The notes under the pieces are model-generated. The model saw only the letters and a list, made by a program, of their open reading frames with translations. It was not told where the DNA came from and ran no database searches. From Pseudonocardia benzenivorans CB1190 (lineage in GTDB: Bacteria; Actinomycetota; Actinomycetes; Mycobacteriales; Pseudonocardiaceae), in assembly GCF_000196675.2 (NCBI RefSeq), contig NC_015312.1, positions 1,798,001-1,862,000 of the forward strand: a stretch of 64,000 bases of DNA, in the 5' to 3' direction. Within the stretch, counting starts at the first letter, position 1; every line of letters begins with the position of its first letter. Below, piece after piece: positions 1-7,844 of the stretch. A program made the translations under genes and the position numbers.

Positions 1-1
1 C

Positions 2-85
2 GCCTTCGACGACATCTCCCGCGCCTTCGAGATGATGACGTCGAAGGAGGACGGGATCATCAAGCCGCTCATCACCTTCGGCTGA
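2..85 (+). CDS. Zinc-dependent alcohol dehydrogenase, C-terminal end (partial)
   Basis: The first 85 bases read through to a TGA and encode only the last 27 residues of a protein whose start lies outside the window. The peptide contains the stretch AFEMMTSKEDGIIKPLITF, which resembles the C-terminal helix and strand of medium-chain zinc-dependent alcohol or threonine dehydrogenases. Substrate cannot be judged from so little. It lies upstream of an aldehyde dehydrogenase on the same strand, which would suit an alcohol-to-aldehyde-to-acid pair, but a hairpin between them suggests separate transcripts. Confidence 0.6.
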   Translation, partial: AFDDISRAFEMMTSKEDGIIKPLITFG

Positions 86-98
86 CGGCTCCCGTCCG

Positions 99-132
99 CG
101 GCCGCGCGGGTCGTCGTCGGCCCGCGCGGCCG
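99..132. terminator. Hairpin after the partial dehydrogenase
   Basis: Two perfect 12-base complementary arms (99-110 and 121-132) enclose a 10-base loop, starting 14 bases after the stop codon of the partial dehydrogenase. There is no T-run, as is usual in very high-GC actinobacteria. It probably ends that transcript before the aldehyde dehydrogenase gene. Confidence 0.55.
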
Positions 133-157
133 GCGGCGATCCGGTTACCCTTGGGTA

Positions 158-1630
158 ATGACCGCCACCGACGCCGCGCCGCGGACCTTCGAGTCGCTGG
201 ACCCGCGCACCGGCGACGTCGTGGGCACCCATCCCGTGCACGACGCCGCGGCCGTGCAGGCCGCCGTCGACAAGGCGGCGGTCGCGGCGGACTGGTGGCG
301 CGGGCTCGGGTTCGACGGGCGCCTCCCCCGGCTCGCGGCCTGGCGCTCGCTGCTGGCCAACCGGATCGACGACCTCGCGGGCGTGATCGTCACCGAGACC
401 GGCAAGCCGCTCGACGACGCCCGGCTGGAGCTCGTGCTCGCCGTCGACCACCTCGACTGGGCCGCCCGCAACGCCAAGCGTGTGCTCGGACGTCGTTCCG
501 TGCGGGCCGGGCTGCTCGGCGCCAACCAGGCCGCGTCGGTCTCCTACCCGCCGCTCGGCGTCGTCGGCGTGATCGGACCGTGGAACTACCCGGTGTTCAC
601 CCCGATGGGCTCGATCGCCTACGCGCTCGCCGCCGGGAACACCGTCGTCTTCAAGCCGAGCGAGCTGACCCCCGGTGTCGGGCGCGCCCTGGCCGACACG
701 CTGGCCGAAGCGGTGCCCGACGCGCCGTTGCTGCAGGTCGTGACGGGTTACGGCGAGACGGGTGCCGCGCTGTGCCGGGCGCGGGGCGTCGGCAAGATCG
801 CGTTCACGGGCTCGACGGCCACCGGCAAGCGCGTCATGGCCGCCTGCGCGGAGAACCTCGTGCCCGTGCTGATCGAGTGCGGCGGCAAGGACGCGATGAT
901 CGTCGACTCCGACGCCGATCTGGCCGCGGCCGCCGACGCCGCCGTCTGGGGCGGGATGTCCAACGCGGGGCAGACGTGCGTGGGCGTCGAGCGCGTGTAC
1001 GTGCTCGGGACGGTCGCCGACGCCTTCGCCGCGGAGGTGACCAAGCGTGCCCTGGCGCTGCGGGCGGGCGAGTCCTTCGGGCCGATGACCATGCCCGCGC
1101 AGGCCGACGTGGTCGCCCGGCACGTCGCCGACGCACTCGCCGCGGGCGGGACCGCGCTGGTCGGGGGCCCCGACCCGGTGCACGACGGACTCGTCGATCC
1201 GGTCGTCATCGCCGACGTGCCCGAGGACAGCGTCGCGGTGACCGAGGAGACGTTCGGGCCGGTGCTCGTCGTCAACCGCGTGCAGGACGTCGACGACGCG
1301 GTGCGCCGCGCCAACGCCACCGGCTACGGGCTCGGCGCCTCGGTGTTCTCCGGGGCGCGCGGCGAGGAGATCGCCGGCCGGCTGCGCTGCGGCATGGTCG
1401 CGGTCAACGGGGTCATCTCGTTCGCGGGCATCCCCGCGCTGCCCTTCGGGGGCGTCGGCGACTCGGGGTTCGGCCGCATCCACGGCGACGACGGCCTGCG
1501 CGAGTTCACCCGGCCGCAGGCCGTGGCCCGCCAGCGGTTCGCGCTGCCCGTTCCGCTGACCAGCTTCCGACGCCCCGCGTCGGCGATGAAGGGCCTGGTC
1601 AGGATGACGCGGCTGCGGATGGGGCGCTGA
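158..1630 (+). CDS. Aldehyde dehydrogenase (NAD(P)-dependent)
   Basis: A full-length aldehyde dehydrogenase of 490 residues, the usual family size, oxidising an aldehyde to the acid in the cytoplasm. The conserved residues are all present: the oxyanion-hole Asn143 in PWNYPVF, the general base Glu240 in LIECGGKD and the nucleophile Cys274 in AGQTCVGVERV. The family usually has ELGGK around the base; here it is ECGGK, as in some succinate-semialdehyde-like and MMSDH-unlike branches. The nucleotide-binding region is around FTGSTATGK. The last 40 residues are a basic, weakly conserved tail. The preceding partial alcohol dehydrogenase could supply its substrate. The specific aldehyde is unknown. 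Confidence 0.9.
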   Translation: MTATDAAPRTFESLDPRTGDVVGTHPVHDAAAVQAAVDKAAVAADWWRGLGFDGRLPRLAAWRSLLANRIDDLAGVIVTETGKPLDDARLELVLAVDHLDWAARNAKRVLGRRSVRAGLLGANQAASVSYPPLGVVGVIGPWNYPVFTPMGSIAYALAAGNTVVFKPSELTPGVGRALADTLAEAVPDAPLLQVVTGYGETGAALCRARGVGKIAFTGSTATGKRVMAACAENLVPVLIECGGKDAMIVDSDADLAAAADAAVWGGMSNAGQTCVGVERVYVLGTVADAFAAEVTKRALALRAGESFGPMTMPAQADVVARHVADALAAGGTALVGGPDPVHDGLVDPVVIADVPEDSVAVTEETFGPVLVVNRVQDVDDAVRRANATGYGLGASVFSGARGEEIAGRLRCGMVAVNGVISFAGIPALPFGGVGDSGFGRIHGDDGLREFTRPQAVARQRFALPVPLTSFRRPASAMKGLVRMTRLRMGR

Positions 1631-1757
1631 CCCCGGCACCCGTGCGCGACCCTCCCGGCCGGGTGTTCCTGGCGACATGCGTGGTATCCCGAGCAGCCGG
1701 GATGGGAGGATCGGCGCCGGACAGCCATGTCCCTCGTCGATGTGGGAGGTTGCAGGC

Positions 1758-3542
1758 GTGACACGGGAGTTCCGGACGGTCGGGGTCGTCGGGCTGGGCA
1801 CGATGGGCGCCGGCATCGTGGAGGTGTTCGCCCGCAACGGCCTGCAGGTCATCGCGGCAGAGATCAACGACGAGGCCGTCGCCCGCGGGCGCAGCCATCT
1901 CGAGACCTCGACGACGCGCGCGATCGAGCGTGGCAAGCTCAGCCGCGAGGACGCCGACGAGCTGCTCGGCCGCATCACGACGACGACGGCCCTCGCCGAT
2001 CTCGCGGACTGCGACCTCGTCGTCGAGGCGGTGCCCGAGCACCTCGACCTCAAGGCGGGCGTCCTCGCCGAGCTCGACAAGGTGATGCGCCCGGAGGCGA
2101 TCCTGGCGTCCAACACGTCGTCGCTGTCGGTCACCGAGCTCGCCGTGCGGACCAGCCGGCCCGGCAAGGTCGTGGGGATGCACTTCTTCAACCCCGCCCC
2201 GGTGCAGAAACTCGTCGAGCTGGTGCGCACTGTCGTCACCGAGCCCGACGTGATCGAGGACGCCCGGGCGTTCGCCGCGACGCTGGACAAGGTGCCGGTC
2301 GTCATCGGCGACCGCGCGGGGTTCATCGCGAACGCCTTGCTCTTCGGCTACCTCAACCACGCCGCCCGCATGTACGAGGCGCGCTACGCGACGCGTGAGG
2401 GTCTGGACGCCGCGATGCGCTACGGCTGCGGCTACCCGATGGGCCCCCTCGCGCTGCTCGACCTCATCGGCCTCGACACGGCCTACGAGATCCTCGACAC
2501 GATGTACCACGAGTCGCGGAACCTGATGCACGCTCCCGCGCCGGTGCTCAAGCAGATGATCACCGCCGGCCTCCTGGGCCGCAAGAGCGGCCGCGGCTTC
2601 TACACCTACGCCAAGCCGCACAGCTCCAAGGTCGTCCCCGACGCCGACACCCCCGCCGGCACCGTCCCCGCCGACGCGAACCTGCGCGAGATCGCCCGGG
2701 TCGGCGTCGTCGGCACCGGGACGATGGCCACCGGCATCGTCGAGGTGTTCGCGAAGGCCGGGTACGACGTCGTCGTCCGCGGGCGCAGCGACTCCAAGGC
2801 CGAGGCGGCCGTCGCCACCGTGCGCAAGTCGCTGGACAAGGCCGTGGTGCGCGGCAAGATCGGCGAGGCCGAGCGCGACGCCGCGCTGGCCCGCATCACC
2901 CCCACGACGCGGCTGGAGGACATGGCCGACGTCGACCTCGTCGTCGAGGCGATCGCCGAGGAGCTCGACGTCAAGCGGGCCGTCTTCGGCGCGCTCGACG
3001 AGATCTGCAAGCCCGGCGTGATCCTCGCGACGACGACCTCCTCGCTGCCGGTCGTCGAGTGCGCCGCCGCGACCACGCGGCCCGGCGACGTCGTCGGCCT
3101 CCACTTCTTCAACCCCGCACCGGTGATGAAGCTCGTCGAGGTGGTCTCCACGATCACCACCTCGCCCGACGTCACCGCCACTGCGCTCGCGCTCTGCGAG
3201 AAGCTCGACAAGGTCCCCGTCTCCTGCGGCGACCGCGCCGGGTTCATCGTCAACGCGCTGCTGTTCCCGTACCTCAACGACGCCGTCAAGATGCTCGAGG
3301 CGCACTACGCGACGGCCGACGACATCGACGCGGCGATGAAGACGGGCTGCGCGCTGCCGATGGGGCCGTTCGAGCTGCTCGACGTCGTCGGGCTCGACGT
3401 GTCGCTCGCCATCGAGAAGTCGCTGTTCCAGGAGTTCCGGCAGAGCGGGTTCGCGCCCGCGCCGCTGCTGGAGCACCTCGTGACGGCCGGGCGCCTGGGC
3501 CGCAAGACCGGTCACGGGTTCCGCGACTACGCGCGGCGCTGA
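1758..3542 (+). CDS. Tandem-duplicated 3-hydroxyacyl-CoA dehydrogenase
   Basis: A 594-residue protein made of two complete 3-hydroxyacyl-CoA dehydrogenase units (about residues 7-290 and 314-594), each about the size of a single 3-hydroxybutyryl-CoA dehydrogenase. It interconverts 3-hydroxyacyl-CoA and acetoacyl-CoA. Both halves keep the catalytic set: His142, Glu154 and Asn192 in the first, His449, Glu461 and Asn499 in the second, inside the shared motif HFFNPAPV. The Rossmann motifs differ: GLGTMG followed by an acidic residue (Glu35) in half one, GTGTMA followed by RGRS (Arg341) in half two. The GTG start at 1758 is chosen for its GGGAGG ribosome site; the frame remains open to 1677. Tandem proteins of this size are, from memory, found beside ccr in streptomycetes. 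Confidence 0.9.
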   Translation: MTREFRTVGVVGLGTMGAGIVEVFARNGLQVIAAEINDEAVARGRSHLETSTTRAIERGKLSREDADELLGRITTTTALADLADCDLVVEAVPEHLDLKAGVLAELDKVMRPEAILASNTSSLSVTELAVRTSRPGKVVGMHFFNPAPVQKLVELVRTVVTEPDVIEDARAFAATLDKVPVVIGDRAGFIANALLFGYLNHAARMYEARYATREGLDAAMRYGCGYPMGPLALLDLIGLDTAYEILDTMYHESRNLMHAPAPVLKQMITAGLLGRKSGRGFYTYAKPHSSKVVPDADTPAGTVPADANLREIARVGVVGTGTMATGIVEVFAKAGYDVVVRGRSDSKAEAAVATVRKSLDKAVVRGKIGEAERDAALARITPTTRLEDMADVDLVVEAIAEELDVKRAVFGALDEICKPGVILATTTSSLPVVECAAATTRPGDVVGLHFFNPAPVMKLVEVVSTITTSPDVTATALALCEKLDKVPVSCGDRAGFIVNALLFPYLNDAVKMLEAHYATADDIDAAMKTGCALPMGPFELLDVVGLDVSLAIEKSLFQEFRQSGFAPAPLLEHLVTAGRLGRKTGHGFRDYARR

Positions 3543-3589
3543 GCACCCGTCACGGCCGGCGGCCGGGGGCGCGCCCGTAACCTGGGGGC

Positions 3590-3907
3590 GTGCCGCGCGC
3601 GAACCGACCCCGCCGGGCCGCGTCGACGGCCTCCTCGAAGTGGGCCGTCCCGCACCGGCCCCTGGGGTCGGCGCTGCTCAGCCGGACGGAGACGGGTACC
3701 GACGGGGACTGGCACGTCCGGCACATCCCCGGTGGGGCCTCGGTCAAGGAGTACCGCTGCCCCGGTTGCGACCAGACCCTGCCGCCCGGGACGCCGCACG
3801 TCGTCACCTGGCCGGCGGGGGAGTACGGCTCGGTGGGGGAGCGTCGGCACTGGCACCTGCCGTGCTGGAACGCTCGTGACCGGCGCCGCCCGGGCCGCCG
3901 CCGCTGA
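3590..3907 (+). CDS. Small conserved putative zinc-binding protein
   Basis: A 105-residue basic protein beginning with GTG just after a G-rich ribosome site. Its centre has a CPGC pair (YRCPGCDQTLPPGTPHVV) and, about 40 residues on, HWHLPCW, so Cys2-His/Cys zinc binding is plausible. Similar short proteins occur widely in actinobacteria, where they are sometimes labelled ATP/GTP-binding without support. The N terminus is Arg/Ala-rich and the C terminus ends in an Arg-rich tail. The function is unknown. It follows the dehydrogenase by 47 bases on the same strand and could share its transcript. Confidence 0.65.
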   Translation: MPRANRPRRAASTASSKWAVPHRPLGSALLSRTETGTDGDWHVRHIPGGASVKEYRCPGCDQTLPPGTPHVVTWPAGEYGSVGERRHWHLPCWNARDRRRPGRRR

Positions 3908-4200
3908 GCTCGGTGCGCTGGTGCGCCGCCGTCGAGTTCGGCGTGTTGCCGGGTCGCCGGGTGTCGAGTTCGGCGTGTTGTTCTCGGGCCGCCGCAGCTG
4001 AGTTCTGCGTGTTGTCGGGCCGCCGTTGAGTCCGGTGGCCTGGCGCCGTCGAGGTCGGTGTGCGGGTGGGTCGTGGCGGCGTAGGTCGGCGTGTGGTCGG
4101 GCCGTGGCCGCGGATGTCGGCATGCTGTCGGGGCCGCGGCGTCGAGCTCGGCGTGCCGTCGGGCCGGCCGGGCTGCCGTCCGCCGGCCCCGGGGGAACTG
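3908..4200. repeat. Degenerate tandem repeat, period about 29-31 bp
   Basis: This gap between convergent genes holds no credible ORF. It contains about nine imperfect copies of a G/T-rich unit whose clearest form is GTCGAGTTCGGCGTGTTG followed by TCGGGCCGCC. The best copies lie between about 3932 and 4020 and the units decay towards 4200. Copies abut without unique spacers, so this is not a CRISPR array. Confidence 0.7.
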
Positions 4201-4201
4201 G

Positions 4202-5116
4202 TCAGAGCAGGGGGCCGGCGGGGCGGGAGAGGGTGGCCTGCTCGTCCTCCAGCGGACCGATCATGGCGAGCAGTTGGTCGATCCGGCCGCGGGCACCGCT
4301 GAGCTGTTCGGCGATCCGGCCACGCAGCCCGACCAGCTCGACGAGGTGCGCCTCGGCGTCGGCGACGATCCCCTTGGCGCGGCGCTGGGCGTCGGCGATG
4401 GTCGTCGCCGCCTGCTCCTGGGACTCAGCCCGGCGCTGCGCGATCTCCTGCTGCGCGGCCGTGCGCTCGGCCGTCAATGCGGCGAGGGCCTCGGCCCGAC
4501 GCTGGTTCATGGCGATCCGGAAGTCCTCCTCGACGAGGTTGCGCCGGGCTTCCGACTCCGCGAACAGCGTCTCCCGCTCCTGCCGGGCCTGCTCGTCGGC
4601 GGCCCGCAGCTCCGCCTCCGCCGTGGCGATCCGGCGGGCGAGGTCGTCCTCGACCGCGGCCCGGTGCGCCTCCGCCGCCGCATGCGCGGCGCGTGCCTGC
4701 TCCAGGATGTGATCGGCCTCGGCGCGGGCGTCGGCGAGCAGGCGCCCGGCGTCGCGCTCCATGTCGGCACGGCTCTGGGCGATCTCGGCCTCGGCGCGCG
4801 CCCGCATCTCGGCGACCTCGTCCTGCGCCAGCCGCAGCATGGACCGCAGGCGCTCGCTCATGCCCTGGACGTCCTGCGGGGGACCGGAGAGCTTGCGCAC
4901 CTGCAGGCGCAGCGCCTCGTTCTCCGAGCGCACGACGTCGAGCTCGCGGGTGATCTCGTGGATGCCGGAGGCTGCCGCATCGCGGTCGGCGACGAGCATG
5001 CGCAGGTCCGCCTCGACCCGCTGCAGGTGCGCGTCGACCTCGGCCTGGTCGTATCCGCGACGGGCGATGCGGAAACCGGCGGTGGTGGTTCGGGGAGAGT
5101 CCGTGGCACCGACCAT
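4202..5116 (-). CDS. DivIVA-domain coiled-coil protein
   Basis: A 304-residue protein. Near its N terminus is the DivIVA-type motif GFRIARRGYDQAEVDAHLQR, the membrane- or pole-targeting segment of this family. It is followed by almost continuous heptad-like coiled coil rich in Ala, Glu, Arg and Gln up to the C terminus. It resembles the Wag31/SepIVA class of actinobacterial cell-wall and division organisers and probably acts as a scaffold at the membrane. ATG at 5116 is used; a GTG three codons upstream is also possible. It is transcribed alone, convergent with the gene to its left, and has tandem repeats on both sides. Confidence 0.8.
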   Translation of the reverse strand: MVGATDSPRTTTAGFRIARRGYDQAEVDAHLQRVEADLRMLVADRDAAASGIHEITRELDVVRSENEALRLQVRKLSGPPQDVQGMSERLRSMLRLAQDEVAEMRARAEAEIAQSRADMERDAGRLLADARAEADHILEQARAAHAAAEAHRAAVEDDLARRIATAEAELRAADEQARQERETLFAESEARRNLVEEDFRIAMNQRRAEALAALTAERTAAQQEIAQRRAESQEQAATTIADAQRRAKGIVADAEAHLVELVGLRGRIAEQLSGARGRIDQLLAMIGPLEDEQATLSRPAGPLL

Positions 5117-5381
5117 GGGCGTCACCGTACCGGGCGACAGCCCTTCGAGGTGGTCCTCGCGCCGAGCGCCCCGAACCGAGCCGTCGGCCGCTGTTCCGGG
5201 CCCCGTACCCGGTTGGTGGTGTGTCGGGTTCCGCCGGGCCGAGCGGCTGGGGGAGCCACGGCGTCATCCGCGCGCAGCGGTGTCCGGCAGGCCGACCTCG
5301 CCCGTGCCCATCAGCGCGGCGACGCCGACGGCCGGCGGTCGCCGGCGGGGCGGTAGCCGGGTCGTCGGCGGGGCCGTTGGT

Positions 5382-5439
5382 TCGGGCTGCCGGGCTGGTT
5401 GCCGGCGGGGTCGGGCTGCCGGGCTGGTTGCCGGCGGGG
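5382..5439. repeat. Perfect 29-bp direct repeat, two copies
   Basis: Two identical, abutting 29-base units (5382-5410 and 5411-5439; core GGGCTGCCGGGCTGGTTG), followed by a decayed third start. The whole gap 5126-5519, between the DivIVA-like gene and ccr, has no credible gene apart from this repeat and other low-complexity G/C text. Confidence 0.85.
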
Positions 5440-5519
5440 TCGGGCCGTCCGACCGGCTGCGGTGCCCCGGGCCGCCGGGCCGATCGGTGGCCCGCTACCG
5501 CTGAGCCGCCGCCCGCGTG

Positions 5520-6851
5520 TCAGATGCCGCGGAAGCGGTTGATCGCGTCGATGTGCTGGGCGCGCTTCTCGTGGTTCACGACACCCAGGCCCTCCTCGGG
5601 CGCGAGGCACAGCACCCCGACCTTGCCCTGGTGCAGGTTGTGATGGACGTCGAGCGCGGCCTGCCCGGTCTCGGCGAGCGGGTACACGCGCGAGACCGTC
5701 GGGTGCACGAGGCCCTTCGCGACCAGCCGGTTCGCCTCCCACGCCTCGCGGTAGTTCGCGAAGTGCGAGCCGACGATGCGCTTGAGGTTCATCCACAGGT
5801 AGCGGTTGTCGTACTGGTGCTCATAGCCCGACGTCGAGGCGCACGTGACGATCGTCCCGCCCTTGCGTGCGACGTAGACACTGGCGCCGAAGGTCTCGCG
5901 GCCGGGGTGCTCGAACACGATGTCGGGGTCGTCGCCGCCGGTGAGCTCACGGATCTTCTTCCCGAAGCGACGCCACTCCTTCTGGTCCTGGGAGTGCTCG
6001 TCCTTCCAGAAGCGGTAGCCCTCGGCGTTGCGGTCGATGACCAGCTCCGCGCCCATACGCCGGCAGATCTCCGCCTTCTCCGGTGAGGAGACCACGCACA
6101 CCGGGGTGGCGCCGCCGTTGAGCGCGAACTGCGTCGCGTAGGAGCCGAGGCCACCCGAGGCGCCCCAGATCAGGACGGTGTCGCCCTGCTTCATGTCCGC
6201 GCCGTTGCGCGAGACGAGCTGCCGGTAGGCCGTGGAGTTGACCAGGCCGGGGCTCGCCGCCTCCTCCCAGCTCAGATGGTCGGGCATCGGCATGAGCTGG
6301 TTGGACTTCACGAGCGCCAGGTCGGCGAGGCCGCCGAAGTTGGTCTCGAAACCCCAGATGCGCTGCTCGGGGTCCATCATCGTGTCGCTGTGGCCGTCGG
6401 GGCTCTCCAGCTCGACCGACAGACAGTGCGCGACGACGCGGTCGCCGGGCTTCCAGGCGTTCACCCCCGGGCCCGTGCGCACGACGACGCCGGCGAGGTC
6501 GGAGCCGACGACGTGGTAGGGCAGGTCGTGCCGGGCGGCCAGCGGCGAGGTGCGCCCGTAGCGCTCGAGGAAGCCGAAGGTCGGAACCGGTTCGAAGATC
6601 GAGGTCCAGACCGTGTTGTAGTTGATCGCGCTGGCCATGACGGCGACGAGTGCCTCCCCCGGACCGAGCTCCGGGGTCGCGACGTTCTCGACGTGCAGGC
6701 TCTTGCGAGGGTCCTTGTCGCGGGTGGCGATGCCCTCGAACATCGTCTGCTCGTCCTTGTGGACGGTCACGGCGCGGTAGTGGTCCGGCACCGGCAGCGC
6801 GCCCACGGCGTCGTACTGCTCGGCGAGAACCGCCTCGAGAATCTGCTCCAC
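5520..6851 (-). CDS. ccr: Crotonyl-CoA carboxylase/reductase
   Basis: A 443-residue medium-chain dehydrogenase that reductively carboxylates crotonyl-CoA to ethylmalonyl-CoA with NADPH and CO2. It is the signature enzyme of the ethylmalonyl-CoA pathway and also supplies polyketide extender units. The four CO2-pocket residues known from the Kitasatospora enzyme (Asn81, Phe170, Glu171, His365) appear here at a constant offset of minus two: Asn79 in NYNTVW, Phe168-Glu169 in WGFETNF and His363 in VGSHFAN. The nucleotide motif is WGASGGLGSYA. The start has many conserved family residues (EAVLAEQYDAV). Epimerase, thiolase and MeaB genes nearby fit the same route. The other pathway enzymes (ethylmalonyl-CoA mutase, mesaconyl-CoA enzymes) are not in the window. 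Confidence 0.95.
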   Translation of the reverse strand: MEQILEAVLAEQYDAVGALPVPDHYRAVTVHKDEQTMFEGIATRDKDPRKSLHVENVATPELGPGEALVAVMASAINYNTVWTSIFEPVPTFGFLERYGRTSPLAARHDLPYHVVGSDLAGVVVRTGPGVNAWKPGDRVVAHCLSVELESPDGHSDTMMDPEQRIWGFETNFGGLADLALVKSNQLMPMPDHLSWEEAASPGLVNSTAYRQLVSRNGADMKQGDTVLIWGASGGLGSYATQFALNGGATPVCVVSSPEKAEICRRMGAELVIDRNAEGYRFWKDEHSQDQKEWRRFGKKIRELTGGDDPDIVFEHPGRETFGASVYVARKGGTIVTCASTSGYEHQYDNRYLWMNLKRIVGSHFANYREAWEANRLVAKGLVHPTVSRVYPLAETGQAALDVHHNLHQGKVGVLCLAPEEGLGVVNHEKRAQHIDAINRFRGI

Positions 6852-7026
6852 GGCCTGCCTCCGCTGGCTGAGTCGTGTCCGTCGGACGGCATGCGTCCGC
6901 CGCTTGATATCCCGAAGCTACTGTTAACTATGCCAATCGACAACCGGGCCGGGCAGAGACGGCCCCCAGAGGTGGTCCACGCCACGTCGACCGTTGCGCA
7001 GGCCTACCCGAGACCGCTGTGCAGCG

Positions 7027-7058
7027 CGCCCCGCGACGGCGGAGGTCGTCGCGGGGCG
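7027..7058 (-). terminator. Hairpin between mce and ccr
   Basis: Perfect 11-base arms (7027-7037 and 7048-7058) with a 10-base loop, about 90 bases downstream of the epimerase stop codon. It probably ends the epimerase transcript and separates it from ccr. No T-run follows. Confidence 0.6.
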
Positions 7059-7149
7059 GTGTGGCCGGCCGGGGAGGCTCACGGGGCCGCGTGAATGTGC
7101 GTGCCGGCGTCGACGGTCCCGGCGTCAACCGGTCGGCCGCCGGCCAGGC

Positions 7150-7605
7150 TCAGTGGTGCGCGTCCGCCGCGGGCTCGACGAGCTCGACGAGGACGCCGCC
7201 CGCGTCCTTGGGATGCACGAAGTTCACGCGGGATCCCGCGGTCCCGTTGCGGGGCTCGTCGTAGAGCAGGCGAAGCCCCTTCGCGCGCAGCGCGGCGCCT
7301 GCCGCGTCGATGTCGGACACCCGGTAGGCCAACTGCTGGATGCCGGGACCGTTGCGGTCGATGAACTTCGCGATCGTCGACGTCTCGTCGAGCGGCGCCA
7401 GGAGCTGGACCTGCGCACCGGAATCGCCCGGAGCCGCGAGCATCGCCTCGCGGACGCCCTGCTCCTCGTTCGTCTCGACGTGGACGGCCTCCAGGCCCAG
7501 CGTGTCGCGGTACCAGGCGATCGCTTCGTCGAGGTCCGCGACGGCGATACCGACGTGGTCGACCGCGGTCACCAGGGCGCCCAGACCGGCGTTGTCTGCT
7601 GTCAT
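7150..7605 (-). CDS. mce: Methylmalonyl-CoA epimerase
   Basis: A 151-residue glyoxalase-fold (VOC) protein that interconverts (R)- and (S)-methylmalonyl-CoA. The first metal-ligand His is in VDHVGIAV (His17), a Gln ligand is in VQLLAP (Gln67), and the C-terminal Glu ligand is in GGVLVELVEP. The middle His ligand of the Propionibacterium enzyme falls where this protein has GPGIQQLAYRV, that is Gln in place of His. I recall mycobacterial homologues with the same QQ, so it may be a lineage feature. ATG at 7605 is preferred to the upstream frame extension. It diverges from the thiolase gene and pairs functionally with MeaB and the mutase. Confidence 0.9.
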   Translation of the reverse strand: MTADNAGLGALVTAVDHVGIAVADLDEAIAWYRDTLGLEAVHVETNEEQGVREAMLAAPGDSGAQVQLLAPLDETSTIAKFIDRNGPGIQQLAYRVSDIDAAGAALRAKGLRLLYDEPRNGTAGSRVNFVHPKDAGGVLVELVEPAADAHH

Positions 7606-7844
7606 GACCTGGGAATGTAACCGCCGCACCCGCGTGTCGGGGGTCTCATCGGATCCTCCTGTTCGTCAGGTACGGACTCGGTGCGACGCAGGTATTGTCG
7701 AGCGGAGTCTCTGTCGCCGGGCTGCTGGTCGCGCCCCGGTCCGGTCGCCGGGGGCGGGGGTCGTCCGCGCCGGGCGGCGCGCAAGTGGCCGGTCGCTCGG
7801 CCGTCGTCCCCCGGGAAACTTCGCCGCTGTCGCTGGAGGTCTTC

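Noticed and set aside
1599-3515. Long minus-strand open frame (638 codons) opposite the hydroxyacyl-CoA dehydrogenase
   Set aside because: It is antisense to a well-supported gene, its product is low-complexity and Arg/Gly/Asp-rich, and no family is visible. High GC keeps antisense frames open.
3908-4200. CRISPR array
   Set aside because: Units abut directly, are highly variable and have no unique spacers; no cas gene is present.
6879-6889. CCGTCGGACGG palindrome upstream of ccr as an operator
   Set aside because: The arms are only five bases and GC-only; such words are frequent by chance at this composition.
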